From assembly GCA_903862715.1 (NCBI GenBank), contig CAIOYY010000087.1, forward strand, positions 110,377-174,376: a DNA stretch of 64,000 nt. Reading direction: 5' to 3'. A program made the translations under genes and the position numbers. Source of the DNA: an uncultured Alphaproteobacteria bacterium (lineage in GTDB: Bacteria; Pseudomonadota; Alphaproteobacteria; Micropepsales; Micropepsaceae). Shown here piece by piece: positions 38,240 to 47,762 of this stretch (within the stretch, counting starts at the first letter, position 1; each line of letters starts with the position of its first letter). The notes beneath the pieces are model-generated. The model had not been told where the DNA came from and made no database searches. It was given only the letters and a program-made list of their open reading frames with translations.

Positions 38240-38454
38240 GTCCGAACTCCCCCGCCGGTGTGTATACCCATCAGGCCGAGAACGTGCGCCCCCATTAAAA
38301 GCACCACGAAAATCGCCAAAAGCTGTACTAAAGTGTAATTGATCATCCGCACCTTGAAGGGGTCGGCTGGCTGGCGCGCCCGCCAGGCGGCAAACACGAA
38401 AAGGCCAAGCCCGAGGACGAGAATCGCCAAAGTGAGAGGCAAATCAAGGGTCAT
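38236..38454 (-). CDS. Small two-helix membrane protein
   Basis: A 72-residue protein with two predicted membrane segments: LTLAILVLGLGLFVFAAW and, after a charged linker (RARQPADPFKVRM), TLVQLLAIFVVLLMGAHVLG. It ends HTGGGVRT. The stop overlaps the MltB start by four bases (ATGA), so the two genes are coupled. It may help or localise the transglycosylase, but that is inference. It lacks the HIG1 signature of other small alphaproteobacterial membrane proteins. Confidence 0.7.
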   Translation of the reverse strand: MTLDLPLTLAILVLGLGLFVFAAWRARQPADPFKVRMINYTLVQLLAIFVVLLMGAHVLGLMGIHTGGGVRT

Positions 38455-38607
38455 TCGCCCTCATACCATGCCCCTCCAAATCCCGCGAAGCCCAATAAAA
38501 TTACCCGGTTAGACGGAAAAGATCGCCTTAAGCGTTGACAGGGGTAAGACCCTTAAATAGGTTCCGCGCTCTCTAAAAAACGGGCGCCCGAAGGGCCGGA
38601 GACGACG

Positions 38608-38733
38608 ATGAAAGTGCGCAATTCGCTGAGGTCGCTAAAGAAGCGGGACAAGGACTGCCGCATTATTCGCCGCAAGGGCCGCGTCTACGTCATCAATAAG
38701 AAGAATCCGCGCTTCAAAGCCCGCCAGGGCTAA
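38608..38733 (+). CDS. rpmJ: 50S ribosomal protein L36
   Basis: A 41-residue ribosomal protein of the large subunit, starting [20 protein letters not shown] and ending NPRFKARQG. It is the longer, alternative L36 form lacking the full set of zinc-binding cysteines (only one cysteine is seen), as is usual in alphaproteobacteria. The gene stands alone between the membrane-protein operon and a TPR gene. A weak hairpin (cccgg with ccggg, about 38747-38760) follows. Confidence 0.93.
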   Translation: MKVRNSLRSLKKRDKDCRIIRRKGRVYVINKKNPRFKARQG

Positions 38734-38825
38734 GTCGCTCTTCCCGGTTATCTGCCGGGATTCGTGAACGCATCCTCCGCCATACACCGGTCGCCAGCGC
38801 GAATTTGTTGCGCTAAGCTGCTCTT

Positions 38826-39500
38826 ATGCGTTCGCTCTGTTTCTCCCTTGCGCTTCTTGTGGTGTTCGGTACACCCGCCGCCGCACAGCTCCTTGACCCC
38901 TTCAACCCGCCCGGTCCGGACCGCGAAGGCCCACCGGGTTTTGAGGCGCCACCAGGGTCGGAACTGCCACCCGGATTCGAACTACCCACAGAAGAAGCGC
39001 CTGAGGCCGCGGCGCCGAAGCCACCGACGGAAGCCGAATTGCTCGCCGATCTCGCGGTCGCCAAAAGCGAGGACGAAGCCCGGAATCTGGAACGCCGGCT
39101 TCATACGCTGTGGTCGCGCTCCGAAAGCGCGACGGCCGATATTCTTCTCGCCCGCAGCAACGAGGCGATGGAAGCGGATCAACCCGATATCGCCGAAGAC
39201 CTCGCAGAGAAACTGACCGAACTCACGCCGAATTTTGCGGAAGGCTGGCATCAGCGCGCGCTCATCGCCATCCATCAGGAAAATTTCGAAGATGCCGTAA
39301 CCTCGCTGCGCCATACGCTGGCGCTGCAGCCGAAACATTTCATTGCGCTCGCGGAACTTGGAAGCATTCTGGAGGAATTCGGCGACAATGAACGCGCACT
39401 TGCTGCCTACCGCGAAGCTTTGGCGCTAAATCCGTTCATCGATGGTCTTTCCGAACGCATTCGGGAATTGACACGCACCGTCGAAGGCCAAGGCATTTAA
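38826..39500 (+). CDS. Secreted tetratricopeptide-repeat protein
   Basis: A 224-residue protein with a signal peptide (MRSLCFSLALLVVFGTPAAA) and a proline/glycine/glutamate-rich linker (PPGPDREGPPGFEAPPGSEL). Two to three TPR units follow in the C-terminal half, for example AEGWHQRALIAIHQENFEDA and HFIALAELGSILEEFGDNER. It is predicted to be periplasmic. The next gene starts immediately after its stop, so the pair is co-transcribed. Role unknown. Confidence 0.82.
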   Translation: MRSLCFSLALLVVFGTPAAAQLLDPFNPPGPDREGPPGFEAPPGSELPPGFELPTEEAPEAAAPKPPTEAELLADLAVAKSEDEARNLERRLHTLWSRSESATADILLARSNEAMEADQPDIAEDLAEKLTELTPNFAEGWHQRALIAIHQENFEDAVTSLRHTLALQPKHFIALAELGSILEEFGDNERALAAYREALALNPFIDGLSERIRELTRTVEGQGI

Positions 39501-39929
39501 GTGGCTTCAGGCGTACAGCGTTTCCTGTCCGTTTCCGGATCGATCTTCGCGACCTTTCTTCTGGCCGCAAGCCCTGAGCCGCTTGACCCTGTCGGTCTTT
39601 GGTATGGCGAAGGCCAGCCCCACGATCCCAACATCCTCTATCTCGACCAGTTCGGTGCGGACGGCACCTTTCGCAGCGAATTCCGCCGCTACGAGCGCTG
39701 TGAAATCGTCTGGCAGCAGGTCGAAGAAGGGCGCTGGAATATGGAAGGCGATCTCATCATCACCATCATCGACAAGGTGAACGGAATTCCGGCCCTCGGT
39801 TATCAGGAATACATCGTCGAGGAATTGCTGGAGAACGAAATCCGCCTCCGTCATACGGAAACGGAATTTCTCTTCATCGAACGGCGCATCGACAGGCTTG
39901 AATTTCCCGGCTGCTTTATCGGCTCCTGA
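39501..39929 (+). CDS. Secreted hypothetical protein
   Basis: A 142-residue protein starting with GTG directly after the TPR gene's TAA. The N-terminus is a probable signal peptide (FLSVSGSIFATFLLAAS). The mature part has alternating beta-type segments (GLWYGEGQP, GADGTFRSEFRRYERCEIVW, GRWNMEGDLIITII), which look like a small lipocalin-like barrel measuring solute binding or lipid contact. That fold call is a guess from pattern only. Two cysteines (CEIVW and PGCFIGS) could form a disulfide. Function unknown. Confidence 0.7.
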   Translation: MASGVQRFLSVSGSIFATFLLAASPEPLDPVGLWYGEGQPHDPNILYLDQFGADGTFRSEFRRYERCEIVWQQVEEGRWNMEGDLIITIIDKVNGIPALGYQEYIVEELLENEIRLRHTETEFLFIERRIDRLEFPGCFIGS

Positions 39930-39940
39930 GCCGCTGCGGC

Positions 39941-41362
39941 CTATTTCGGATTGACGATGGCCACGCGCAGCAGATTGGTTGCGCCGGGCGTCCCTAAAGG
40001 AAGCCCCGCCGTCACGACGATACGATCGCCACGCTTAGCGAATTCCTGATCCAGCGCGATCTGACAGGCGCGTACCGCCACATCGTCAAGATCATGCGCA
40101 TCTTCGGTTTCGACGCAGTGCAATCCCCAGGCAAGCGTGAGCCGCCGCGCCTGCGCCTTGTTCGGCGTAAGTGCGAGAATCGGTACGGCAGGCCGTTCGC
40201 GCGCACCGCGAAGTCCGGTCGAACCCGACTTTGTCCAGCATACAATGGCCGCGGCGCGAATGGTGTTGGTCACATCGTGCACCGCCGAGAGAATGGCGTC
40301 CGGCATGGTGGCTTCCGGCGGCACACGTTGCGCTTCGATAATGCTGCGATAATTGGGATCGTTCTCGACTGATTGCGCCGTACGGTCCATCACCTGCACC
40401 GCTTCGACGGGAAATTGTCCCGCTGCGGTTTCCGCCGACAGCATGACCGCGTCGGCGCCTTCGAACACGGCGGTTGCGACGTCGGACACTTCGGCGCGGG
40501 TCGGGATCGCCGTCGTGATCATTGATTCCAGCATCTGCGTTGCGACGACGACCGGCTTTCCCGCTTTGCGCGCCGCTCGCACGATCTGCTTCTGCCATCC
40601 GGGAACCTGTTCCAACGGCAGTTCGACGCCGAGATCGCCACGCGCCACCATCACCGCATCGGACATTTCAATGATCTCCGCGAGCGCGTGCAACGCCGCA
40701 GGTTTCTCGATCTTGGCCAGAACGCCGGCGCGCCCCGCAACTTCTTTCCGCAATTCCGCCACGTCGATGGCGCGCTGCACGAAGGACAGCGCAATCCAGT
40801 CGATGGACAATGACAACGCATAATCCAAATCGGCGCGGTCCTTCGCCGTCAGTGCCGGAATTGGCAGCAATGTGTCGGGCAGATTCATGCCCTTGTGGTT
40901 CTTCACCGTGCCACCCTGAAGGACGGTTGCCCTGACACGATCCTTGGACACTTCATCGGCGCGCAGACGCACCTTGCCGTCATCGATCAGGACATTCGCG
41001 CCCTCACTCAGTGCATTGAAAATTTCCGCATGGGGGACGGGAAGCGCGTTCGCTTCGTCGGTGGTCTCGCCGCGGATCAGAAGGATTTCGGAACCCGTCT
41101 CGAGGCGTCTTTCGCCTCCGGTCAGTTTTCCAAGGCGGAGTTTGGGTCCCTGCAGATCGACAAGAATGGCGATGGGCCGTCCGACGTCCGTTTCAACATT
41201 GCGCACCGCATTCACGAGTTCGGTGAGCTTGTCGTGAGGCGTATGGCTCATATTGATGCGAAACACATCGACGCCCGCGAGGAACAGCGCCTTGATCTGT
41301 TCTTGCGTATTGCTGGCGGGACCTAAAGTGGCGACGATTTTGGTCTTGCGGCTACGGCGCAT
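39941..41362 (-). CDS. pyk: Pyruvate kinase
   Basis: A 473-residue glycolytic enzyme converting phosphoenolpyruvate and ADP to pyruvate and ATP. Family blocks are RRSRKTKIVATLGPASN at the N-terminus, VFRINMSHT, DLQGPKLRLG, the active-site signature IAKIEKPAALHALAEI with its catalytic lysine, and MVARGDLGVELPLEQVP. In this class it typically neighbours DUF1036 and the FGase-DUF1244-GapR genes, as here. The DUF1036 gene lies three bases upstream on the same strand, so they share a transcript. Confidence 0.96.
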   Translation of the reverse strand: MRRSRKTKIVATLGPASNTQEQIKALFLAGVDVFRINMSHTPHDKLTELVNAVRNVETDVGRPIAILVDLQGPKLRLGKLTGGERRLETGSEILLIRGETTDEANALPVPHAEIFNALSEGANVLIDDGKVRLRADEVSKDRVRATVLQGGTVKNHKGMNLPDTLLPIPALTAKDRADLDYALSLSIDWIALSFVQRAIDVAELRKEVAGRAGVLAKIEKPAALHALAEIIEMSDAVMVARGDLGVELPLEQVPGWQKQIVRAARKAGKPVVVATQMLESMITTAIPTRAEVSDVATAVFEGADAVMLSAETAAGQFPVEAVQVMDRTAQSVENDPNYRSIIEAQRVPPEATMPDAILSAVHDVTNTIRAAAIVCWTKSGSTGLRGARERPAVPILALTPNKAQARRLTLAWGLHCVETEDAHDLDDVAVRACQIALDQEFAKRGDRIVVTAGLPLGTPGATNLLRVAIVNPK

Positions 41363-41365
41363 GTG

Positions 41366-41821
41366 TCAATCCGAAAGAGTTTCGGTCCAGTCGGCCGCAT
41401 CGCGCGTATCGACCTGAAAGAACCGTTTGCGATCAAAACCCCGGGCGAGGCATTCGTTTCGCCCGCGAATGCGAAACATATCGGTGCCGACACAGAAGCT
41501 GCGATTTCCGTCCCATGCGCCCCCGACCTCTTCATGTACGGCATAAAGATAATAATAGCGCGCGGGAAGAGGACCGGCGATCAGTTCCGCGCACCCTCCC
41601 GCTTCGACCCGCCACCAGCCCTCACTACCCCATTCCTCACCATCGAACAGGCCGATAGCGATGGAGGCGGGGTGCTCGGTCCGATTGCAGACGCTGAAGC
41701 CTGCGGACGCCGGGGAGGCGTAACCGGCGATCCATGCCCCTGCGAGCGCGCCTAGAATATATCGACTCACAGGGTCCAAGGGTGGCGAGCGACGCCTTTC
41801 TGTCAATAACGCGAGCGCCAT
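41366..41821 (-). CDS. DUF1036 family secreted protein
   Basis: A protein of up to 151 residues with a hydrophobic export segment (YILGALAGAWIAGYASPASA). The DUF1036 domain follows: GFSVCNRTEHPASIAIGLFD, GWWRVEAGGCAELIAGPLPA and a C-terminal FCVGTDMFRIRGRNECLARG with several cysteines. The domain is of unknown function. The true start may be the GTG giving VSRYILGALAGA, about 16 codons in, because the first residues overlap the divergent FGase frame's 5' region. It precedes pyk by three bases. Confidence 0.85.
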   Translation of the reverse strand: MALALLTERRRSPPLDPVSRYILGALAGAWIAGYASPASAGFSVCNRTEHPASIAIGLFDGEEWGSEGWWRVEAGGCAELIAGPLPARYYYLYAVHEEVGGAWDGNRSFCVGTDMFRIRGRNECLARGFDRKRFFQVDTRDAADWTETLSD

Positions 41822-41859
41822 GGCAGGAAAACTTTCATATCGCCTATAGTCGGCCCGTC

Positions 41860-42933
41860 ATGAACACGCCCCGCCCCGATCTTTTGTTTCTCTGCGACCA
41901 TGCGTCGAATGCGGTTCCGCCGGAGCTGGAGACGCTCGGCCTGCCGGAATCCGCCTTTCACACCCATATCGCTTATGACATCGGCGCGGGCGCCCTGACC
42001 GAAGCGCTGGCGGCGCGGTTTTCCGCGCCCTCGATACTCGGACAGTGGTCACGCCTTGTGGTCGATCTCAACCGCGGCAGCGACGATCCGACGGTCGTCA
42101 TGCGCCTCTCCGATGGACGGATCATCCCCCGCAACCGCGACATCGATCGCGGCGAAATCGCGGACAGGATCCGGCGTTATCACGCGCCCTATCATGCGGA
42201 GATTACGGCGCACCTTGAGCCCTTCCGCGCGAGCGGGCAAATTCCGGTTCTAGTCTCGATCCACAGTTTTACGCCCGTCTGGCGCGGCGCCGCACGTCCC
42301 TGGCATTTTGGCATTCTGTGGGACCGCGACGACCGGCTGGCACGGCCATTGATCAACCGCCTTGGCCGCGAGACGGACTTCGTCACCGGCGACAACGAAC
42401 CCTATGACGGCGAACTGGAGAATGACTGCCTCTACCGGCACGCTACGATGAACGGGTTTCCGCACGTCCTGATCGAAGTACGGCAGGACCTGATCGCGGA
42501 TGCTGCGGGCGTGGCGATGATTGCCGCGCGGCTGGAACCCGTGCTGCGCGATGCGCTGGCGGCCATGGGACCTGCACAACTCGGTTTTACCCGGGCTTTG
42601 CCCGGCCCCCTCAATGAAAAAGGAGAACCCGTCATGGACGAGAAAACGCGCACCGAGCTGGAGGCTGCGGCGTTCCGGCGTCTGGTCGGTCACTTACGCG
42701 CCCGCACGGATGTTCAGAATATCGACCTGATGAACCTCGCCGGGTTCTGCCGCAATTGCCTTGGCGACTGGTATCGCGAAGCCGCGGCCGAAAAGGGTAT
42801 CGCGCTGGAGAAGGACGACGCCCGCGAAATCGTTTACGGCATGCCGCCCGCCGAGTGGAAAAAACGCTATCAGAAGGAAGCGTCCCCGGACGCCGCGGCG
42901 CAATTTGCAAAAAGCCACAAGACTCACAGCTAA
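41860..42933 (+). CDS. Fused N-formylglutamate amidohydrolase / DUF1244 protein
   Basis: A 357-residue fusion. Residues 1-255 are an FGase-type hydrolase: LLFLCDHASNAVPPELETLG, WSRLVVDLNRGSDDPTV, VLVSIHSFTPVWRGAARPWH and FPHVLIEVRQDLI. Residues 259-357 are a complete DUF1244 domain: FRRLVGHLRARTDVQNIDLM and GFCRNCLGDWYREAAAEKGI. In many alphaproteobacteria these are two adjacent genes. Here they share one frame with no stop, yet an AAGGAG eight bases before an internal ATG at 42634 would still allow DUF1244 to be made alone. Start ATG 41860 is chosen because earlier residues overlap the divergent DUF1036 gene. Confidence 0.88.
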   Translation: MNTPRPDLLFLCDHASNAVPPELETLGLPESAFHTHIAYDIGAGALTEALAARFSAPSILGQWSRLVVDLNRGSDDPTVVMRLSDGRIIPRNRDIDRGEIADRIRRYHAPYHAEITAHLEPFRASGQIPVLVSIHSFTPVWRGAARPWHFGILWDRDDRLARPLINRLGRETDFVTGDNEPYDGELENDCLYRHATMNGFPHVLIEVRQDLIADAAGVAMIAARLEPVLRDALAAMGPAQLGFTRALPGPLNEKGEPVMDEKTRTELEAAAFRRLVGHLRARTDVQNIDLMNLAGFCRNCLGDWYREAAAEKGIALEKDDAREIVYGMPPAEWKKRYQKEASPDAAAQFAKSHKTHS

Positions 42934-43018
42934 AGCGGTGAACGGGCGCCTCCGCCCCTTTCCGTAACCGGTGCGCCCGGTCTATCTCATCGGCGCAAGC
43001 GACAGATGGGAGCGACGC

Positions 43019-43261
43019 ATGGCCAAATCGGGCTTTGCCGCAGGTCAACTCAAATCACTGATCGAGCGTATCGAACGCCTCGAAGAGGAAAAGGCCGCTC
43101 TCGCCGCCGATATCCGTGAAGTCTATTCCGAAGCCAAGGGCACCGGCTTCGACGTCAAGATCATGCGTCAGATCATTCGCATGCGAAAAGTCGAGAAGGC
43201 CGACCTGCAGGAGCAGGAAGCCATTCTCGATCTCTATCTCTCCGCGCTGGGAATGCGCTGA
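43019..43261 (+). CDS. gapR: GapR family DNA-binding protein (DUF2312)
   Basis: An 80-residue, strongly helical protein: GFAAGQLKSLIERIERLEEE, then AADIREVYSEAKGTGFDVKI and MRQIIRMRKVEKADLQEQEA. This matches DUF2312/GapR, a nucleoid protein that in Caulobacter binds overtwisted, AT-rich DNA ahead of replication forks and transcription and stimulates topoisomerases. GGGAG six bases before ATG 43019 decides the start; the longer frame from 42971 adds 16 residues. It is the next gene after DUF1244, the conserved neighbourhood. Confidence 0.92.
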   Translation: MAKSGFAAGQLKSLIERIERLEEEKAALAADIREVYSEAKGTGFDVKIMRQIIRMRKVEKADLQEQEAILDLYLSALGMR

Positions 43262-43267
43262 GGTTCC

Positions 43268-44770
43268 TTAAGCGCTGGCGCGCTTGGCCTCGGGCATGTC
43301 GTCTTCCTCTTCCGTGCCCTCACCGACATCAAGGCCGAATTCCTTCAGCTTGCGATAAAGCGTGGAACGTCCAATGCCGAGTCGGCGCGCGACTTCCGAC
43401 ATGCGCCCCTCGTAGCGACCGATGGCCATGCGAATGACTTCGGCTTCGAGTTCTTCCAGCTTGCGCATATGATCGGCGGCGTCCGTGCCCAGAATCGCGT
43501 AGGGCGACTCGTTGCGGGACGGCGTGCCGCGCGTCGCGGGGACGGCGGAGATGGTTCCCGACGCGCTGCGCGCTTCCGGAGAAACGCCCATCGCACTTGC
43601 GATCTGCGGAAAATCCATCACATCCAGCGCATCGGTGTCACACAGGACAATCGCGCGGAAGATGGTGTTCTCCAGCTGGCGGACATTGCCCGGCCAGTTA
43701 TAGGAATCGAGTAGCGCCATGGCTTCATGCGTGAAGCCCGAGATCGGCTTGTTTTCCTCCGCCGCAAAACGCGCGACGAAATATTGCGCCAGCGCCTGCA
43801 CGTCTTCGTGTCGTTCGCGCAAGGGCGGAATGTGAATGGGAAACACGTTGAGACGGTAATAGAGATCCTCACGAAACTTGCCGTCGCGCGTATGATCGGC
43901 GAGATCGCGGTTGGTTGCCGATACGATGCGGACATCGACCTTTACCGGGCGCTTCGCACCAACCGGGTCGATTTCGCCTTCCTGCAGGGCGCGCAGGAGC
44001 TTAACCTGCATGTCGAAGCGCAATTCGCCGATTTCGTCGAGGAACAGCGTACCGCCATCGGCTTCCTGAAATTTGCCGAGATGTTTGTCGGTCGCGCCGG
44101 TAAACGCGCCCTTTTCATGACCGAATAGAATGCTTTCGATCAGATTTTCCGGAATGGCGCCGCAGTTCAGTGTGACAAAAGGTTTGCCCGCGCGGTCGGA
44201 GCAGCCTTGAATCGCGCGTGCGATCAGTTCCTTGCCGACGCCGGATTCGCCTTCAATCAGAATGGGAATATTCGATTGCGCGGCGCGCTGGCCGAGGCGA
44301 ATCACCTGGCGCATGGCCGAACTTTTCGCAATCAGGTCATCGAATACCAGAAGATTGCTCTGCTTCTTCTTGAGACGCGTCACTTCACCGGACAGAACGC
44401 CAAGCTTCAACGCATTCTGGATCGATACCTTGATCCGTTCGGGTGAGGCGGGCTTGACCAGAAAGTCAGTTGCGCCGGCGCGCATCGCTTCCACCGCGGA
44501 ATCGATCCCGCCTTTGGCGGTCAGCACGATGACAGGAATTTCCTGATTAACGGCGCGCAGTTTCGTCAGCACCTCGATGCCGTCAATGTCAGGCATGACT
44601 AGATCAAGGAGCGTCAGCGAAATGGTTTCGCCGCGCGGGGAAAGAAGAAGATCGAGCGCAGGCCCGCCGCCCGGTGCGGTAACAACCGTCAGGCCGAGAC
44701 GGCTGATCGCCGCTTCTAAGAGGCGGCGCTGAACCGGATCGTCATCGACAATGAGAATTGTTTGAGCCAT
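43268..44770 (-). CDS. Sigma54-dependent response regulator, NtrC family
   Basis: A 500-residue enhancer-binding activator. The receiver domain (1-120) has IVDDD and the phosphoacceptor Asp56 in [11 protein letters not shown], with the lysine in FLVKPAS. The AAA+ domain has the Walker [15 protein letters not shown], the sigma54 contact loop [18 protein letters not shown] and the arginine finger region [15 protein letters not shown] Fis-type helix-turn-helix ends the protein ([20 protein letters not shown]). No partner histidine kinase is adjacent. Start ATG 44770 gives [11 protein letters not shown]; a GTG at 44785 adds five residues. Confidence 0.92.
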   Translation of the reverse strand: MAQTILIVDDDPVQRRLLEAAISRLGLTVVTAPGGGPALDLLLSPRGETISLTLLDLVMPDIDGIEVLTKLRAVNQEIPVIVLTAKGGIDSAVEAMRAGATDFLVKPASPERIKVSIQNALKLGVLSGEVTRLKKKQSNLLVFDDLIAKSSAMRQVIRLGQRAAQSNIPILIEGESGVGKELIARAIQGCSDRAGKPFVTLNCGAIPENLIESILFGHEKGAFTGATDKHLGKFQEADGGTLFLDEIGELRFDMQVKLLRALQEGEIDPVGAKRPVKVDVRIVSATNRDLADHTRDGKFREDLYYRLNVFPIHIPPLRERHEDVQALAQYFVARFAAEENKPISGFTHEAMALLDSYNWPGNVRQLENTIFRAIVLCDTDALDVMDFPQIASAMGVSPEARSASGTISAVPATRGTPSRNESPYAILGTDAADHMRKLEELEAEVIRMAIGRYEGRMSEVARRLGIGRSTLYRKLKEFGLDVGEGTEEEDDMPEAKRASA

Positions 44771-44934
44771 GAGCCGCTGAGACACCCTATTTTGTTCGGG
44801 CGATCATGCCCCCTTAAGTGTAAAAGCAAGTTTAAACGTCCCGAAATGTGCCACCGATTATGGGAAAAAACCGGTTTCGGTTGGTGGACCTGCCTTGATG
44901 ATTAATAGAACCTTTCCGTGAGACCGCGCAGATA

Positions 44935-45966
44935 ATGGATCTCTCCCATCATAGCGACGCGTTCTGGGATATCTTCATCGGCGAATGCATTCGCCTTAAG
45001 GCTCCGCTTTACCGGCGCTTGACCGAGGGTGTGCGTGACGACGCGGAATTGCGGGCGATGGCGGCGCAGGCGAAACCGGGACAGCCCATGGCGAATATGC
45101 TTTTCGCCGCAGTCCACTATCTTTTGTTGCGCGGCGCGCAGCATCCGCTTCGCTCGCATTACGCGACGTTGGGACCGGTAGAAGCTTTCGGCGATCCCTT
45201 TCCGCTGTTTCGCGATTTCTGCCTTTCGCACGGCGAAGAGATTTCGGCCCTCATTGTGTCGCGCGTCACCAACACCAATGAGGTCGGGCGCTCGGCACTG
45301 CTCTATGCCGGATTTTCCGTCCTTGCATCGCGGGCCGAAGCGCCGCTTCACCTGATCGAGATCGGACCCAGCGCAGGCCTCAATATGTTCTGGGACCGCT
45401 ACGCTTATCGCTTCTTTCAGGATGGCGTTGCATTGAGGGCAGGTGGCGAAGACGCGACGCCCGTCATCGACATGGAAGTATCCGGCGGCATGCCGCCTCT
45501 GGGGCCGCCGCCGGATATCGGAGTGCGGCTCGGCCTTGAGCGCGATCCCGTGGATCTGTCCCTCGAAACTGACCGCGACTGGCTGCGGGCTCTTATCTGG
45601 CCCGACCATCCGGGCCGTTTCCGTCGGCTCGAAGCCGCGCTTGCCGCTACGCGGAATGTGCATCCGGATATCCGTAAAGGTGACGCCCTCGACCTCATCG
45701 GCGGCGCCATGGCGAACATGCCTCGCAGCGGCACGCTCTGCGTCTTCCACACCATGGCGACCTATCAATTTTCCCGTGAAGACCGCGAGGCGCTGGACGC
45801 CCTGCTGACCATTGCCGGTCTTCGCCGCCCGGTCTGGCGGCTTTCCATGGAGTGGCATGAAGGGGATTACCCGCTGATGCTGACGCGCTACCGCGACGGG
45901 TTCATGGAGCCTCAGTGCCTCGCGCACTGTGACCCGCATGGCCGTTCAATGGTGTGGCGATCGTGA
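44935..45966 (+). CDS. DUF2332 family protein
   Basis: A 343-residue DUF2332 protein. It has the ordered segments PLYRRLTEGVRDDAELRAMA, RSHYATLGPVEAFGDPFPLF and a methyltransferase-like LHLIEIGPSAGLNMFWDRYA near residue 145, ending with WRLSMEWHEGDYPLMLTRYR. The family is widespread, but its reaction is not established; the GPSAGLN loop suggests a nucleotide- or SAM-like binding site, which is inference. It is divergent from the NtrC-type regulator with a 164-base shared promoter region. Confidence 0.88.
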   Translation: MDLSHHSDAFWDIFIGECIRLKAPLYRRLTEGVRDDAELRAMAAQAKPGQPMANMLFAAVHYLLLRGAQHPLRSHYATLGPVEAFGDPFPLFRDFCLSHGEEISALIVSRVTNTNEVGRSALLYAGFSVLASRAEAPLHLIEIGPSAGLNMFWDRYAYRFFQDGVALRAGGEDATPVIDMEVSGGMPPLGPPPDIGVRLGLERDPVDLSLETDRDWLRALIWPDHPGRFRRLEAALAATRNVHPDIRKGDALDLIGGAMANMPRSGTLCVFHTMATYQFSREDREALDALLTIAGLRRPVWRLSMEWHEGDYPLMLTRYRDGFMEPQCLAHCDPHGRSMVWRS

Positions 45967-46070
45967 TACACGCAAAGGTTGTATACCGCGCCTTTAAGCC
46001 GCCCGTAACGAGCCTTGCACCGGGCAATCCTTTGCGGTTACTTCGCGGGATATAATTAAGAGGGGATGAC

Positions 46071-46241
46071 ATGGCTCACCACACCCATGACGGCGATCAT
46101 CACGACCATTCCGCCCACGGCACAATGGACATCAGCGAACATCTGAAGACCTGGAACGGCTTCTGGGCGGGCACGAAATGGTCCACGATCGGTCTGGTCC
46201 TGCTGGCCATCTTGCTTGCGATTTTCCGCACCAATCCCTGA
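46071..46241 (+). CDS. aa3-type cytochrome c oxidase subunit IV
   Basis: A 56-residue protein. A histidine-rich N-terminus (MAHHTHDGDHHDHSAHG) leads to DISEHLKTWNGFWAGTKWST and one membrane helix (IGLVLLAILLAIF). This matches the small bacterial aa3 oxidase subunit IV (CoxIV_bact2), a single-helix accessory of the terminal oxidase. GAGGGG precedes the ATG. The histidine cluster is longer than usual and might bind metal. It sits before the transhydrogenase genes, a common alphaproteobacterial arrangement. Confidence 0.85.
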   Translation: MAHHTHDGDHHDHSAHGTMDISEHLKTWNGFWAGTKWSTIGLVLLAILLAIFRTNP

Positions 46242-46304
46242 TTCAAGCGCCTGACGACTGGTTTCCCGCCTTTCGCTCCTTCTTAAGACGAAGGTTTCCC
46301 GGTC

Positions 46305-47435
46305 ATGATCATTGCGATTCCCAAAGAGCGCCACACGGGCGAAACCCGCGTAGCCGCGACTCCGGAAACCGTTAAGAAGCTCAAGGGCCTGGGCCTCGAC
46401 ATCGTAGTCGAGACAGGCGCAGGCGCGTCGATCCGCGTGCCCGACACCGATTATGAAGCCATGGGTGCAGCGATTGCGCCGAACGCCGCCGATACGCTGC
46501 GCTCCGCCGATATTGTTCTGAAGGTACGCCCGCCTGGAAGCGACGAAATCGCGCTGATGAAGCGCGGCGCGATTCTCGCGGCGCTTCTCTCGCCCGCCAC
46601 CGAGAAAGATTCGATCCAGAAGCTGGCCGATGCGGGCGTCGACGCGTTCGCCATGGAATTTCTGCCGCGTATTTCGCGCGCACAGGCGATGGACGTGTTG
46701 TCCTCGCAGGCCAATCTTGCCGGGTATAAAGCCGTAATCGACGCCGCTGCCGCCTTCGGGCGCGCCATGCCGATGATGATGACGGCCGCGGGCACCATCG
46801 CCCCTGCGCGCGTGCTCGTGATGGGCGCGGGCGTTGCAGGATTGCAGGCCATCGCCACCGCGCGGCGCTTGGGCGCCATCGTGTCGGCCACTGACGTACG
46901 CCCGGCGACGAAAGAACAGGTCGAATCCCTGGGCGCGACCTTTGTTGCGGTGATGGACGACGAATTCAAGCAGGCGCAGACCGCCGCCGGTTACGCCAAG
47001 GAAATGTCACCGGAATATAAGGCCAAGCAGGCCGACCTGATCGCCGAGACGATCAAGAAACAGGATATCGTCATCACCACCGCGCTGATCCCGGGCCGCA
47101 AGGCGCCGGTGCTGGTCACCGAAGAGATGGTGAAGACGATGAAGCCCGGCTCGGTCATCGTCGATCTCGCCGCAGAGCAAGGCGGCAATTGTCCGCTCAC
47201 CAAACCGAATGAAGTATGCGAAATCCATGGCGTGACCTTTATCGGCTACACCAATCTGCCGGGTCGGCTCGCCATCGACGCATCAAGCCTTTATGCGCGC
47301 AACCTGTTCAATTTCGTCAGCCTCTTCGTCGATAAGAAAACCGGCGAAGCAAAGCTCGACTGGAACGACGACATTATTAAAGGCTCCGGCGTAACCCGCG
47401 ACGGCGCCTTCGTTCACCCGGCGCTCAAAGGATAA
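46305..47435 (+). CDS. pntA: NAD(P) transhydrogenase subunit alpha part 1
   Basis: A 376-residue NAD(H)-binding domain I of the proton-translocating transhydrogenase, which uses the proton gradient to make NADPH from NADH. It begins [20 protein letters not shown]; the Rossmann region is [20 protein letters not shown] with [18 protein letters not shown], and [16 protein letters not shown] follows. As in many alphaproteobacteria the alpha subunit is split: the membrane part is encoded by the next gene four bases later. The three genes form one operon. Confidence 0.95.
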   Translation: MIIAIPKERHTGETRVAATPETVKKLKGLGLDIVVETGAGASIRVPDTDYEAMGAAIAPNAADTLRSADIVLKVRPPGSDEIALMKRGAILAALLSPATEKDSIQKLADAGVDAFAMEFLPRISRAQAMDVLSSQANLAGYKAVIDAAAAFGRAMPMMMTAAGTIAPARVLVMGAGVAGLQAIATARRLGAIVSATDVRPATKEQVESLGATFVAVMDDEFKQAQTAAGYAKEMSPEYKAKQADLIAETIKKQDIVITTALIPGRKAPVLVTEEMVKTMKPGSVIVDLAAEQGGNCPLTKPNEVCEIHGVTFIGYTNLPGRLAIDASSLYARNLFNFVSLFVDKKTGEAKLDWNDDIIKGSGVTRDGAFVHPALKG

Positions 47436-47439
47436 GATC

Positions 47440-47748
47440 ATGGAAGCGATCGACCCGTTCGTTTTCCGTTTTTCGATTTTCATTCTAGCCTGCTTCGTCG
47501 GCTATTTCGTCGTCTGGAGCGTGACGCCGGCATTGCACACGCCATTGATGAGCGTGACCAACGCCATTTCCTCCGTGATCGTGGTCGGCGCGCTGATCGC
47601 GCTTGCCGTGCCCGCGGTGTCTGCCGAATCCTGGCTCTCCAAGGGGCTCGGCTTTGTTGCGCTCATTCTGGCTTCGGTGAATATTTTCGGCGGCTTCCTG
47701 GTCACCCAGCGCATGCTCGCCATGTACAAGAAAAAAGAAAAGAAATGA
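47440..47748 (+). CDS. NAD(P) transhydrogenase subunit alpha part 2
   Basis: A 102-residue membrane subunit of the split transhydrogenase. Three to four helices are visible: [37 protein letters not shown] and [20 protein letters not shown]. The segment [20 protein letters not shown], with the conserved asparagine/serine region of the proton channel, precedes the second helix. The lysine-rich tail (YKKKEKK) would lie in the cytoplasm. It is between pntA1 and pntB. Confidence 0.95.
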   Translation: MEAIDPFVFRFSIFILACFVGYFVVWSVTPALHTPLMSVTNAISSVIVVGALIALAVPAVSAESWLSKGLGFVALILASVNIFGGFLVTQRMLAMYKKKEKK

Positions 47749-47762
47749 GCGCGGGGGAATAG

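Noticed and set aside
46051-46056. TATAAT before the oxidase subunit IV gene as a promoter
   Set aside because: A perfect -10 box, but no -35 at proper spacing, and a start 6-7 bases on would remove most of the ribosome-binding site.
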